Shown one piece after another: positions 51,726-60,966 of a stretch of DNA of 64,000 nucleotides; positions within the stretch are counted from its first letter, which is position 1, and each line of letters begins with the position of its first letter. Source of the DNA: Plantactinospora mayteni (GTDB lineage Bacteria > Actinomycetota > Actinomycetes > Mycobacteriales > Micromonosporaceae); contig NZ_BONX01000057.1 in the NCBI RefSeq assembly GCF_016862935.1, forward strand, positions 55,620-119,619. Reading direction: 5' to 3'. A program made the position numbers and the translations under genes. The notes beneath the pieces are model-generated. The model was not told where the DNA came from. It saw only the letters and a program-made list of their open reading frames with translations, and did no database searches.

Positions 51726-51756
51726 CCGAGGGAACGAGGACCGCTGTTGCCGTTCC

Positions 51757-52418
51757 AGCCCGGTTCCGGTCGGCCCGGCCACCCGCGACAAGGTCCTCGC
51801 GGCGGTCGAGGTCCTCGGCTACCGCCCCGACGCGCGGGCCCGCTCACTGAAGCTGGGGCGTACCCATGCTCTGGGTCTCATCCTCCCCGACGCCTCCAAC
51901 CCCTTCTTCGCCGAACTGGCCCACGCCACCGAACGCGCCGCGGCCCGCCTCGGCTACGCCCTGCTGATCTGCAACACCTCCGACAGTGCCGCCGACGAGG
52001 CTGGCAGCGCGCGCTGGCCTCCGCGAACCTCCATCCGGGAAGCTGCCTCCACGCGCCGTTCACCTACCACGGCGGCTACCGTACGGCGCGCAACCTCCTC
52101 ACCCGACGTGACCGCCCGGACTCAGTCCTGGTGGCCTCCGACGTCCAAGCGGTTGGCGTCATCAGCGCCGCGGCCAGTCTCGGCCTACGCATACCGGACG
52201 ACCTCGCCGTGGTGTCCATCGACGGAACACGGGCGGCGGCCTTCGCCAATCCGGGCCTCACCACCGTGAGCCAACCCGTCGCCCGGATGGCGGCCTGTGC
52301 CGTGCAACACGTCACCAGCCGGCAGAGGGAAGTGATCCACCGTACCTACACCGGCCGCCTCGTCCGGCGGCGTAGCTGCGGATGCGCCACCTCCGTCACC
52401 GAGCAACCGGAGACATGA
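51757..52418 (+). pseudogene. LacI-family regulator remnant with 5' truncation and internal frameshifting deletion
   Basis: The sequence starts inside the DNA-binding region, in a frame reading PVGPATRDKVLAAVEVLGYR, then ALGLILPDASNPFFAELAHA up to CNTSDSAADE at about 52000. It then switches frame to WQRALASANLHPGSCLHAPF, SVLVASDVQAVGVISAAASL and ending VVSIDGTRAAAFANPGLTTV. The jump skips roughly 75-85 residues of the ligand domain, so a deletion at 52000-52003 explains both the loss and the frame change. The first HTH helices are also missing. It is non-functional. It sits beside a GH92 mannosidase gene, the kind of gene LacI proteins often control. Confidence 0.88.
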
Positions 52419-52563
52419 GGCGAGCAGCGGCGGCAAACCCACTCGCCCGACGGCGGGCTCTCCGCTCCGCGGGGAACGCCCATCGATTCCTCCGGCAACG
52501 TCCAGCGCTGCTGATCGCGGCGGCCGACGAGAATCCGAAATACCGGACCAGTGCGAGCGGGGC

Positions 52564-55251
52564 TCAGCCGGAGCCGGCCGGCACCACCGTCACGCGCAGC
52601 AGCACCGGCTGTGGGCTGTGGCTGGCCGAGAACCTGACCGGCAGATCGAAACTGCCGGCCGGCGTGTCGGGCCCGGCCGAGACGGTGACGTCGACGGCGG
52701 CGTCCCGGGCCGGTTCGACGGCGAGGCTTCCCGACGTCGTCGACAGGGTCAGGCCGGTCGGTGCCGTCGCCGACCAGGAGACCGTCGCCGGATCGGCGGC
52801 GGTGCCGCGTACGCCGATCCGCACCGTGCCGGTCCCGCCGGCCGGTACCACCAGTTCCCCGGCCGGCGACGTGTAGCCGATGCCAGCCGCCTCGCCGGTC
52901 CGGTCCGACGGTGGCCGGTCGCCGGGTGCGGTGCCCCAGGAGGTGTCGGGGGTGGCCGACAGGGCGAGCCGTACCGTGGTGCCGGCCTCGGCGGTCACCT
53001 TGGCGGCCGGCAGCCACGGCCTGGACCAGCGCTCACCGTCCACGGTCGCGCCGGTGATGTACCGCGGTCCGGCGTCCGCGCCGGGCGCGTCGACGGCCAG
53101 CACGGCACCGTCCGGCCGGACCACCTCGACGTGTGGGAACAGTGGTACCGCCAGTTGCAGGTCGGCGGTGCCGGGGTTGAGCGGGTACAGCCCCAATGCC
53201 CCCCACACGTACCAGGCCGAGACCGCGCCGAGGTCGTCGTTGCCCGGCAGGCCGTTCGAGGCCGGGGTGAAAAGCCGGTCGAGTACGGCTCGGACCGTCC
53301 GCTGGGTCTTCCAGGGTGCGCCGGTGTAGTTGTAGAGCCACGGGTGCCCGAAGGTCGGTTCGTTGCCGAACCAGTAGTACGGCGCGTTCGGCCCGGCCAT
53401 CCCCCAGCGCTCGCCGGCCGGGGCGTCGAAGAACGCGTCGAGCCGGGCGGTGGCCGCGGCGTCACCGCCGAGCGCGGCCACGAGCCCGGCCGGGTTGTGG
53501 GTGACCATGAAGGTGTACTGGGTGGCGTTGCCCTCGTTGAACCCCGGCTGGCCGAACGCCCCGTCGCCGGGCGGTTGGAACCCGGGTCCGGGCGGAAAGC
53601 CTCCCCCACCGTCGCGCTGCTGGACGTACGGACCGGTCGCGGTGTACGGGTTGACGACGTTCTGCCAGTTCTGCGCCCGGCTGAGGTAGGTCTGGTAGAG
53701 GTCCGTCCGGCCGAGTGCCTTGGCGAACTGGGCGATCGCCGCGTCGTTGGCGGCGTACTCCAGGGTCAGCGACGGGTTGCCGGGCACGTACCCGTAACTC
53801 AGGTACTCGGCGTTGGCCTCCCGCTCCACGTACCCCCACTGGCCGACCCCGTCGGCACCGCCGCCGCCGTGTTCGGCGCCCTTCAGCATCGCCGCGAGCG
53901 CCGCGCCGGTGTCGAACGTCCGACCCCCGAAGGCGTACGTCGCCGCGATGATGTTGTCGGCCGGGTCGCCGGCCATCACCTGGGTGTACCCGTTCGCCAC
54001 CGGCCACTTCGGCAGGAAGCCGCCCTGCTCGGCCATGTTGACCAGGGACTGGGCCTGGTCGGCGGCAACCACCGGGTCGAGCAGGGCGACCAGGGCGGCC
54101 TGGGACCGGTAGGTGTCCCAGCCGGAGTAGTTCGTGTACTGGGCGGCCTGCCCTTCGCCGAGCTGGTGGACCTGCTGATCCATCCCCGGATAACGTCCGT
54201 CGGCGTCGCTGAACAGGTTCGGCGCGAGGGTGGCGTGGTAGAGCGCGGTGTAGAAGTTCGTCCGCTGGATCTCGTTGCCGCCGGTCACGCGTACCCGGTG
54301 CAGCAGGTCGGTCCAGGTGGTGCTGGCGGCGGCCCGTACCTCGGCCAGCGTACGGGTGCCGACTTCCGCGTCCAGGTTCGCGACGGCCGCGGCGGCGCTG
54401 ACGTACGACATCCCGACCCGCATGTGGACGGTCCGCGCCTCCCGGGTGTCGAACGTGAGGTACCCGCCCGCCGCGGTGCCGGCCGGCCGGCTGCCCTCCG
54501 CCGACGTCGATCCGGCGCTCACCGCGTCGCCGCGCCACGTCCCGTAGCCGGTGAACGCCTCGTCGAACCGTGCCGCCAGATAGACGGTGTAGGTGTTCGG
54601 CTTGTCGCAGAAACCGCCCGCGCCCTCCCGGGTGTTGTTCACGATCGCGGCGGTCACCTGCCGCCGCGTCGGGTCGATCGAGATCGAGCCGCCGCTGCCC
54701 GTGTTGAGGCTGCTGGCCCGGACGAGCATCCGCGCCGCGTCGGTGCCCGGATAGCTGAACTCGCTCACCGCGCCGCGCCGGGTCACCGCCATCGCGGCTG
54801 CCACCCCGGAGGTCCGCAGGGTCGTGGCATAGTAGCCCGGCGCGGCCACGGAATCGTCCTGGCTGAATTCCTCCCTCGCCTGCTCGGGCTTGCTCAGCTC
54901 ACCGACGACCGGCAGAAAACCGCCGTCGTTGCCGACATAGTCGCAACCCATTCCGGAGAGATGGTTGAGGGAGAATCCGGTGATGGCATCCGCGGTGTCC
55001 AGATAACCCGCCGCCGTCCGGCCGTCGGTGTCCGGACCGAGTTGGATCATTCCGAACGGCAGCGCGGCGGCCGGCGAGGTGTTGCCGGTGCCCACGTCGC
55101 CACCGGCGTCACCGGTTCCGATGTGCGGGTTGACGTACCGGACCGGGTCGGTGACCTCGCCCGGCATCCGGAGCGACGCGCCGGCAGCCGGCAACAGCGC
55201 GGCCACCGCCACGCCGGACAGGAACAGACTCGGAATCAATAACTTTCGCAC
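52564..55251 (-). CDS. Secreted GH92-family alpha-mannosidase
   Basis: An 895-residue exported glycoside hydrolase. The signal peptide (LLIPSLFLSGVAVAALLPAAGAS) is followed by the N-terminal beta-sandwich (YVNPHIGTGDAGGDVGTGNT, GFSLNHLSGMGCDYVGNDGG). The alpha/alpha-barrel has TNYSGWDTYRSQ, the proposed acid Glu in FGNEPTFGHPWLYNYTG, PWKTQ, and GNDDLGAVSAWYV containing the proposed base Asp. GH92 enzymes are calcium-dependent inverting exo-alpha-mannosidases acting on N-glycan or mannan ends. A C-terminal beta-rich domain of about 110 residues (RTGEAAGIGYTSPAGELVVP onward) is additional. It starts at GTG 55251. A LacI-operator-like site lies 62 bases upstream. Confidence 0.92.
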   Translation of the reverse strand: MRKLLIPSLFLSGVAVAALLPAAGASLRMPGEVTDPVRYVNPHIGTGDAGGDVGTGNTSPAAALPFGMIQLGPDTDGRTAAGYLDTADAITGFSLNHLSGMGCDYVGNDGGFLPVVGELSKPEQAREEFSQDDSVAAPGYYATTLRTSGVAAAMAVTRRGAVSEFSYPGTDAARMLVRASSLNTGSGGSISIDPTRRQVTAAIVNNTREGAGGFCDKPNTYTVYLAARFDEAFTGYGTWRGDAVSAGSTSAEGSRPAGTAAGGYLTFDTREARTVHMRVGMSYVSAAAAVANLDAEVGTRTLAEVRAAASTTWTDLLHRVRVTGGNEIQRTNFYTALYHATLAPNLFSDADGRYPGMDQQVHQLGEGQAAQYTNYSGWDTYRSQAALVALLDPVVAADQAQSLVNMAEQGGFLPKWPVANGYTQVMAGDPADNIIAATYAFGGRTFDTGAALAAMLKGAEHGGGGADGVGQWGYVEREANAEYLSYGYVPGNPSLTLEYAANDAAIAQFAKALGRTDLYQTYLSRAQNWQNVVNPYTATGPYVQQRDGGGGFPPGPGFQPPGDGAFGQPGFNEGNATQYTFMVTHNPAGLVAALGGDAAATARLDAFFDAPAGERWGMAGPNAPYYWFGNEPTFGHPWLYNYTGAPWKTQRTVRAVLDRLFTPASNGLPGNDDLGAVSAWYVWGALGLYPLNPGTADLQLAVPLFPHVEVVRPDGAVLAVDAPGADAGPRYITGATVDGERWSRPWLPAAKVTAEAGTTVRLALSATPDTSWGTAPGDRPPSDRTGEAAGIGYTSPAGELVVPAGGTGTVRIGVRGTAADPATVSWSATAPTGLTLSTTSGSLAVEPARDAAVDVTVSAGPDTPAGSFDLPVRFSASHSPQPVLLRVTVVPAGSG

Positions 55252-55312
55252 CGGGATTGCCGCTCTTCCGTTTTGCGGAATGACAACGTCCTCTTGTCGA
55301 GGAGCGCTGATA

Positions 55313-55325
55313 TTGCATTACGCAA
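55313..55325. promoter_or_regulatory. LacI-operator-like site upstream of the GH92 gene
   Basis: TTGCAT-T-ACGCAA is a 13-bp odd palindrome with five of six arm positions complementary and a central base, in a locally AT-rich stretch upstream of the mannosidase start. The geometry fits LacI-family regulators. The only LacI-type gene nearby (51757-52418) is a relic, so the site may be orphaned. Confidence 0.5.
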
Positions 55326-55518
55326 CTACGGGAAGTCAAGGATGCGTCGCGGCTATATCGCGATCATGCCCGGCATCGGCCACTGGCGGAAGGGACGCGT
55401 CACCCCGTTCGGAGGGCGTTGCGACCGGCGTTGATGGGGCCGATGGCCGTTTGTGGGAAGTAACGTACTCGTCCAGCACGACGTGCGGGTGCCGGCGCGC
55501 TCACCGGCGCCCACCTCG

Positions 55519-55779
55519 TCAGCAGAGCGCGGTGAGCGTGGCCTTCCAGGTGTGCCCGGATCCGGCCGGCGAGTAGGTGGTGCTGACCTCCTGGCAGGTG
55601 GGGCTGTACGCCTCCATCTGCCGCAAGGCCGCAGCGTGGGCGTCGGGCGGGTTGACGCCGTACGCGATGAAGATCTGCTCGGTCGACGCGGCGGCCGTAC
55701 CCGGCGCTGCCACCAGGCCGGCAGCGAAGCCCGCCGTGACCACGGCGGCGGCAAACGTCCTGATCATTGTCCTGCGCAT
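55519..55779 (-). CDS. Very small secreted protein
   Basis: An 86-residue protein with a signal peptide (MIRTFAAAVVTAGFAAGLVA, cut near APGTAAA). The mature part is about 55 residues: STEQIFIAYGVNPPDAHAAA, MEAYSPTCQEVSTTYSPAGS, and ending LTALC, with two cysteines that could pair. GGAGGA sits before ATG 55779. I do not recognise the family. It is a free-standing gene. Confidence 0.75.
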   Translation of the reverse strand: MRRTMIRTFAAAVVTAGFAAGLVAAPGTAAASTEQIFIAYGVNPPDAHAAALRQMEAYSPTCQEVSTTYSPAGSGHTWKATLTALC

Positions 55780-56344
55780 CGGTTCCTCCGTAAGAACGGT
55801 GCCGGCATCTGCGAGGCGGGTCGCCCAAGCCCTACCCGCCGCACCGGAACGCTCCGGCGGACGCCGAGCTGAGGTCTGACGACGATCACCAGGTGGTGGC
55901 CCGAACACTCTAACCCGAACGACCCGAACTCATCGACCACGATCCAGTTCGTCGGCCGGTCGAGGACCACGACGGCGGTCAACATCGCCCACCAGCCCAC
56001 CACGCCGACCATCGTCGCAACGCGACACTTACGCCCTGACTCAGGGCATGACGCCCCCGTCTACCCCCGAAACCCCTCCTCAGAGTCGACAAGTCGGAAC
56101 TGGCGCGCTGGTGTCGGCGGTGGCGCGAGAGACGTTGTCGACCGCGACCGAACCGGCGACCGATGCGGTCGCCAGCGCGGTACCGGCGGCCACGACCGGC
56201 CAGAGCCGTCGAGGTCCGAGGCCGTAGGTGAAGGAAACCAGGATGGTGTGCGGGTAGGCGGCCGCCAGGGGCCGGCAGGGCGCTCCGACGAGCGTCCCAT
56301 TGGCACCCCGGTCCCCTCCTCTGCCGCAGGCTGTACCCGTGCCC
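55780..56344. other. Long intergenic stretch with a possible 3' gene remnant
   Basis: No complete gene is seen. On the minus strand about 65 codons ending at 56080 have coding-like third positions and read LAAAYPHTILVSFTYGLGPR, VVAAGTALATASVAGSVAVD, but the frame has no start codon. A perfect hairpin, GCCCTG-ACT-CAGGGC (56033-56047), lies just downstream of that stop, as a terminator would. It may be the tail of a decayed gene; confidence is low. The rest shows nothing. Confidence 0.35.
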
Positions 56345-58453
56345 TCAGAGCACGGAACGCACCGCGCCGTTGGTGTTCACCAGCACGCGTCGGTCGTTGA
56401 GCGCCAACGCGTACGCCAGGTTCCCGGGCTCGAACGGGTGGAACGACGATTCCCGGTAGCTGAAGACGAGGTCGTTGATCCACGGATCGGTGCCGCACGC
56501 GGCGTGCTGGTTGCCCGCGAACCGGCCCGTCACCTCGCCGGTGAAGGCCACCACGCCGGCGTCGAAGGCGGCCTGCTGGATCACGCTGTTCAACCGGCCG
56601 CCGAGCCGCACGATCATCCGCCGTTCGTCGTCGTCGAGCGCCGCGTTGATGGCGAGCGGGCAGGGCAGACCCGGCGCAACGAGCTGCGGGTAGCCGGCCA
56701 CGAAGATGTCGGCGCCCGGCGCCCGCAGCCGGAGGTCCCGGTAGAGCAGGCGCAGCGGGTTGTAGAGAGCGTCGATCGTGTCGTTGAGCGCCGGCTCCCG
56801 GTGGGTGCACTGCACCGGAAGCAGGATGCAGTTGGTCAGTTCCGGCCCGAACCCGGCGTCGTTGCCGCCGATCGTCATGGTGATCAGCGTGGGGCCGGGG
56901 GCGTGCCACGGAATGAGGCCCTTCTGGTACAGGTCCACGTCAAGGGTCGTGGCACCGGAGCAGGCGAACAGTTCGGGCTGCGGGTCCCACGGTGCCTTGG
57001 CCAGGTAGGCCCACGTGTTGGGCGAGCGCCCGCATTGCGCGTCGGCCTTCGAATCCTGGTTGCCGATCCCGGCCGAGTAGGAGTCGCCCAGCGCGAAGAA
57101 CCTGGTGTATTGCGGCACGCCCGTGGTGCGTATCTCGATGGGCACCGAGGCCGGCCCCTCCAACAGCCCGTTGACCGGCACGACACGCCAGCGGTACCAG
57201 TTGCCGGCGTTCAACAGGCCGGGGTTGAACGACGTCGCGGAAACCGCCCAGGGCAGCCGGGTCCAGCTGTCAGGGGCGCGCGCGAGGTCGATCATTTCGA
57301 TGTAGTAGCCGGTGGCCTCCGCTGTGGACGTCCACGACAACCGGGACTCGTTGGCGGTGGGGCCGGGCGAGCCATTCAGCGTTACACGGCCCGGCACGAC
57401 GCCGCCGAACACGGCCCGGGAATGGTTGCCCGGCTGGCCGGTCATCAGCCCCTTGGTCGGCACGAGACGGTAGTCGACCTGCGTGCCCGCCAGGCCATCC
57501 GTGGTCCATGTGGTGTCCGAGACGGGGTACGGCAGCCGGGTGAAGGTCGTCTCGTTCGAGGGCTTGATGACCCGCTGCTCGACCAGGTAACCGGTGGCAC
57601 CCGGTGTGGCCGACCAGTTGAGCCGGGCTGCCCGGTTCAGCGACGTGGTGCTCACCGCCGGACCGGTCGACGGCCACGTCACATTCGTCGGTCCGACGAA
57701 GCTGCGGCCGATGCCGACGCGGTTCAGCGCGTTGGCGAACGCCGCCGCGATCCGCGCCTCACCGGTCGAGTTGGGGTGCGTGCCGTCCCAGGTGTGTACC
57801 GCCGGATCCCAGCCGGCCGGGTCGGCGGTGGTCACCACCCTGGACGCAGAGGTCGACATCGACGCAGCGAGGGCGTCGTACCGCGCGTTGAGGTCAGCCG
57901 TGTCGGCCTGGTTGAGGTACACCTTGCCAAAGATGTCGTAGCGCGACAGGGTGTGGCCGATGACGATGGTGACCGAGGGGTTCGCCGCGCGCGCGTTGCT
58001 GACGAAGGTACGCATGTCGTCGGCGACCTGCGCCGGGCTGTGCGAGAACCAGGCCAGGTCATTGATGCCGAGCAGGACCAGGACGACCTGCGCTCCGGTG
58101 CTGGACACCGCGCCCTGGACGGTGTCCTTCTCGAACGTCAGCGGCCGTCCCCACTGCGCGTGGTGGTCCCGGTCGAACGGATACGGATAGGTCTGGTCGC
58201 CGTGCTGGTTGGTGACGTTGTTGTACAGGTCCGTCCGGTCACCCACGAGGTCGAACGAGACGCTGGCGTTCAGCAGATGCTGGTACAGGTGGTAGCGCCA
58301 GGTGATGTCGCCCGACGATCCCTGGGTGATCGAGTCGCCGACGACCATGATGCGTAGCGGAGCGGCGGCGAAGACCGCTCCCCCGGTAGCCAACACCATC
58401 GCGAGCACCATTGCGCCGACGAGCGCGCCGCGACGCCAGACTCCGCCGTTCAT
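56345..58453 (-). CDS. Secreted protein with two SGNH/GDSL hydrolase domains flanking Fn3-like modules
   Basis: A 702-residue exported protein. After the signal peptide (VGAMVLAMVLATGGAVFAAA), a first SGNH domain has block I VVGDSITQG (Ser41), block III LLGINDL and block V DGTHPN. Two fibronectin-III-like modules follow (ARLNWSATPGATGYLVEQRV; SRLSWTSTAEATGYYIEMID). A second SGNH domain has FALGDSYSAGIGN, TIGGNDAGFG and SSFHPFEPGN. Both appear to keep Ser and His. Such enzymes deacylate polysaccharides, lipids or xylan. The second domain resembles the lipase type with extra cysteines. ATG 58453 has GGAGGG upstream. Confidence 0.88.
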   Translation of the reverse strand: MNGGVWRRGALVGAMVLAMVLATGGAVFAAAPLRIMVVGDSITQGSSGDITWRYHLYQHLLNASVSFDLVGDRTDLYNNVTNQHGDQTYPYPFDRDHHAQWGRPLTFEKDTVQGAVSSTGAQVVLVLLGINDLAWFSHSPAQVADDMRTFVSNARAANPSVTIVIGHTLSRYDIFGKVYLNQADTADLNARYDALAASMSTSASRVVTTADPAGWDPAVHTWDGTHPNSTGEARIAAAFANALNRVGIGRSFVGPTNVTWPSTGPAVSTTSLNRAARLNWSATPGATGYLVEQRVIKPSNETTFTRLPYPVSDTTWTTDGLAGTQVDYRLVPTKGLMTGQPGNHSRAVFGGVVPGRVTLNGSPGPTANESRLSWTSTAEATGYYIEMIDLARAPDSWTRLPWAVSATSFNPGLLNAGNWYRWRVVPVNGLLEGPASVPIEIRTTGVPQYTRFFALGDSYSAGIGNQDSKADAQCGRSPNTWAYLAKAPWDPQPELFACSGATTLDVDLYQKGLIPWHAPGPTLITMTIGGNDAGFGPELTNCILLPVQCTHREPALNDTIDALYNPLRLLYRDLRLRAPGADIFVAGYPQLVAPGLPCPLAINAALDDDERRMIVRLGGRLNSVIQQAAFDAGVVAFTGEVTGRFAGNQHAACGTDPWINDLVFSYRESSFHPFEPGNLAYALALNDRRVLVNTNGAVRSVL

Positions 58454-58698
58454 CCCCGGCCCTCCAACCCATCGACGAGTGAGAGCATCGAAACACACCC
58501 GCGTGGAAGCGGCGTGGAAGATCAACAGCGGACTGGTAGATCCTTTCGGACGTCTTTGTGATGTTGGTTCAGCATCGAGAAAGAACCGCTCGACCCGGTT
58601 GAGCCAGGAGGCGCGGGTGGGAGTGCTTGCCCCCGGGCGACTGACGTCGCCGGTGGGACGAGGCCGACCGGTTCGTGGGCGCCCGGCCTCGTATCAGC

Positions 58699-59035
58699 TC
58701 ACCGGAACGCGTCCGCGTTCTCCTCCGCCCACTGTCGGAAGGTCCTGGCCGGGCGGCCGGTGATGTCCTCGACCGTGTCCAGGACGTCACGTCGAACCCT
58801 GACCCGCACCTCGAGGAAGTAGTCCACGACCATGTCCGGGACATGCCGCGCCAGCTCCACCCGGGCCTGCTCGACGGTGAGTTCCTCGAAGACCAGTTTG
58901 CGGTCGATCACCGCGCCGATCTGTTCGACCTGCGCGGCGAGGGTGAGCGCCTCCGGTCCGGTCAACGGGTACGTCTGGCCGTGGTGGCCCGGTTCGGTGA
59001 GCGCCGTGAATCCCACCGAGGCGACATCGGCCGTT
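58699..59035 (-). pseudogene. 3' half of an NmrA-like NAD(P)-binding protein
   Basis: About 110 codons encode only the C-terminal substrate part: ASVGFTALTEPGHHGQTYPL, TGPEALTLAAQVEQIGAVID, QARVELARHVPDMVVDYFLE, and RPARTFRQWAEENADAFR. The whole Rossmann domain with the nucleotide motif is missing. Coding homology stops near 59035, exactly where a plus-strand TetR fragment begins. There is no start codon or ribosome binding site, so it is not expressed as a functional protein. Confidence 0.85.
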
Positions 59036-59039
59036 CGCC

Positions 59040-59435
59040 TCGGCCGGCACCCACCTGCGCGGACGTCCCCGCAACGAACCCTTCCCCGAATCGCTCTCCG
59101 CACTGTTGGACGAGACCAGCACGATCCTGGAGGCGGACCGGGACCGCCAACTCGTCCGGATCCGCCTCCTCGTCACCACCCCGTCCCTCGCCGGGTCGTA
59201 CCTGGCCGTGCTGACCGACTTCGAGCGACTCCTCCGCGCATTCGTCGCCGAACGCACCGACGAGCGGCCCGACAGCCCGCAGGCCAGGCTGATGGCCGCA
59301 GCGACCACCACCGCCTTCCGGGTCGCCACCGAGATCTGGCTCGACAGCGACGGCGCGCTCTCGCTGGCGGCGCTGGCCCAGGACAACCTCAGCCAACTCC
59401 TCGACGGGCGCCCCAGATCAGCCGACGTCGACTAG
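59040..59435 (+). pseudogene. 3' half of a TetR-family regulator
   Basis: The frame reads RGRPRNEPFPESLSALLDET, then LVRIRLLVTTPSLAGSYLAV, RAFVAERTDERPDSPQARLM and ATTTAFRVATEIWLDSDGAL, the ligand-binding helices of a TetR protein. The N-terminal HTH is absent. It begins at the same point where the oppositely oriented NmrA fragment ends. The two are the surviving 3' halves of a formerly divergent pair. Confidence 0.82.
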
Positions 59436-59617
59436 ACACGTCAGCGACTCACCCGAGTACCGTCCGACATGCGTATCCAGCCGCGATCCAGGCGTCACAG
59501 AGCGTGACCGGCCGGCGTGTCGATGAGCGTCGGACATAGCCGAATTGAGGAAGTAGAAGTCCCCTTGGCATCCTGCATCGTGAACGTCAGTGCAGAACAG
59601 ATTGAGGTTGAGGTGGC

Positions 59618-60193
59618 ATGGTATTGGACGCGCTCACTGCGGCTCGCTCGCTCCTACGTCCCCTGGAGCGCAAGGACATTCCGGCACTCGCCCAGCTCGC
59701 CCGGGCCAACCGAGAGTTCCTGGCGCCGACGAGTCCGCTGCACCCAGCGGAGTACTTCACCGACGAGGGACAGGAGCGCGCCGCCCTCGCGAGCCTGCAA
59801 GCGGCGGAGAACGGCACCGCGCTGCCGATGGTCATAGTCGACGGGGCCGGGAATCTCGTCGGCACACTGAACATCAACAGCATCATTCGAGGGGCGTTCC
59901 AGTCCGCGAGCATCGGCTACTGGATCTCTCAGGACCGCAACGGTCAGGGCTTTGCCTCCGCAGCGGTGGCCGCCGCCAAGCGGACCGCCTCTGCGCAACT
60001 TGGCCTGCATCGACTCCAGGCAGAAACCCTGGTTGACAACCGACCGTCCCAGCGGGTTCTGATCAAGAACGGCTTCGTACCGTACGGCCAAGCCCCGGAG
60101 TACCTCAAGATCGCCGGCCGGTGGCGGGACCACTTGCTGTTCCAGGTCACCTTTCCCGACGCTGAGCAGCAGCTATCGGAGACGTTCCTGTAG
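59618..60193 (+). CDS. GNAT acetyltransferase, RimJ/RimL-like
   Basis: A 191-residue GNAT enzyme: the start [20 protein letters not shown], the central strand [20 protein letters not shown], and [20 protein letters not shown], which contains the acetyl-CoA loop (RNGQGFA in place of Q/RxxGxG/A). The C-terminal part reads [20 protein letters not shown], then KNGFVPYG. This is typical of ribosomal-protein or small-molecule N-acetyltransferases. The ATG is preceded by GAGG. Its last 21 bases overlap the end of the convergent DUF1905 gene. Confidence 0.88.
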   Translation: MVLDALTAARSLLRPLERKDIPALAQLARANREFLAPTSPLHPAEYFTDEGQERAALASLQAAENGTALPMVIVDGAGNLVGTLNINSIIRGAFQSASIGYWISQDRNGQGFASAAVAAAKRTASAQLGLHRLQAETLVDNRPSQRVLIKNGFVPYGQAPEYLKIAGRWRDHLLFQVTFPDAEQQLSETFL

Positions 60194-60460
60194 CCGTACG
60201 GTGACCTGCTGGCCGGCCTCCTTGCCTATCGCGCGGCGCAGGTCGGCCTTCACCGGCAGCTTGTGCCGGCCGTCGCCGAGCGCCATGAACGAGGACCGGA
60301 ACGGGACGCCATCGATGGTTCCGCGCACCTTGACCAGCCCTCTGGTGCCGAAATACTCGGCAGAGCCGGGCATGATCACGTATGTCCAGCCATTGTCGGC
60401 GTCGCTCTTCTCCAGGGTTGCAGTGAACTCGGTGTCCAGCGGCCCAGGCATGGCGGGCAT
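60173..60460 (-). CDS. DUF1905-domain protein
   Basis: A 95-residue single-domain protein: [60 protein letters not shown], then [20 protein letters not shown]. This is the small beta-barrel of DUF1905. GGAGG precedes ATG 60460. It follows the DUF1761 gene by 5 bases, so they form an operon. Function unknown. Confidence 0.85.
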   Translation of the reverse strand: MPAMPGPLDTEFTATLEKSDADNGWTYVIMPGSAEYFGTRGLVKVRGTIDGVPFRSSFMALGDGRHKLPVKADLRRAIGKEAGQQVTVRLQERLR

Positions 60461-60465
60461 GGCGA

Positions 60466-60855
60466 TTACCTCCAGAGTCCGACGATCAGCATGACGACGG
60501 GCAGCTTGAGCAGCCAGTCTCCGGCGTGGATGGCGGCCAGTCGCCACGGCACGCGTTCGTGCAGGACCGATCCGCTGAGCAGAACCAGCGGGAAAGCGGC
60601 CCAGGCGAGCAGCGCGACCAGGATCGCCGACGGTACGCCGGTGACGCCGATCCGGTCGGCAGCGACCGCGAGCACCGCAGCGAGGATCGAGGCACGCGCC
60701 AGTTCGAGTAGCGCATGCCAGGCCGGCGGCCGGCTGGTACCGGCATAGGCGTCGCTGAGCCGGGCAAGTGAGCGGCCAAGTACGGCATACCAGACACTAC
60801 TAATCAGGAACGATGCCACCACCGCGACCGTCACGGCGGCAAGGTGCACGATCAT
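60466..60855 (-). CDS. DUF1761-family membrane protein
   Basis: A 129-residue protein with four hydrophobic segments. It starts [20 protein letters not shown], followed by the family's [13 protein letters not shown]. The others are [40 protein letters not shown] and a C-terminal [23 protein letters not shown] precedes ATG 60855; a GTG three bases upstream is possible. It is cotranscribed with the DUF1905 gene and divergent from the second DGPF-ECF42 pair. Confidence 0.82.
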   Translation of the reverse strand: MIVHLAAVTVAVVASFLISSVWYAVLGRSLARLSDAYAGTSRPPAWHALLELARASILAAVLAVAADRIGVTGVPSAILVALLAWAAFPLVLLSGSVLHERVPWRLAAIHAGDWLLKLPVVMLIVGLWR

Positions 60856-60966
60856 CACGTTTCTCCCACGTACGGGCGCCTCGGCGAGGCACCATCGGTG
60901 GAGGATCGAATCTGGAGCGGCGATTCTCGACAGCTCCGCGAAGGAAACTTCTGGCACGGTGAGGCT

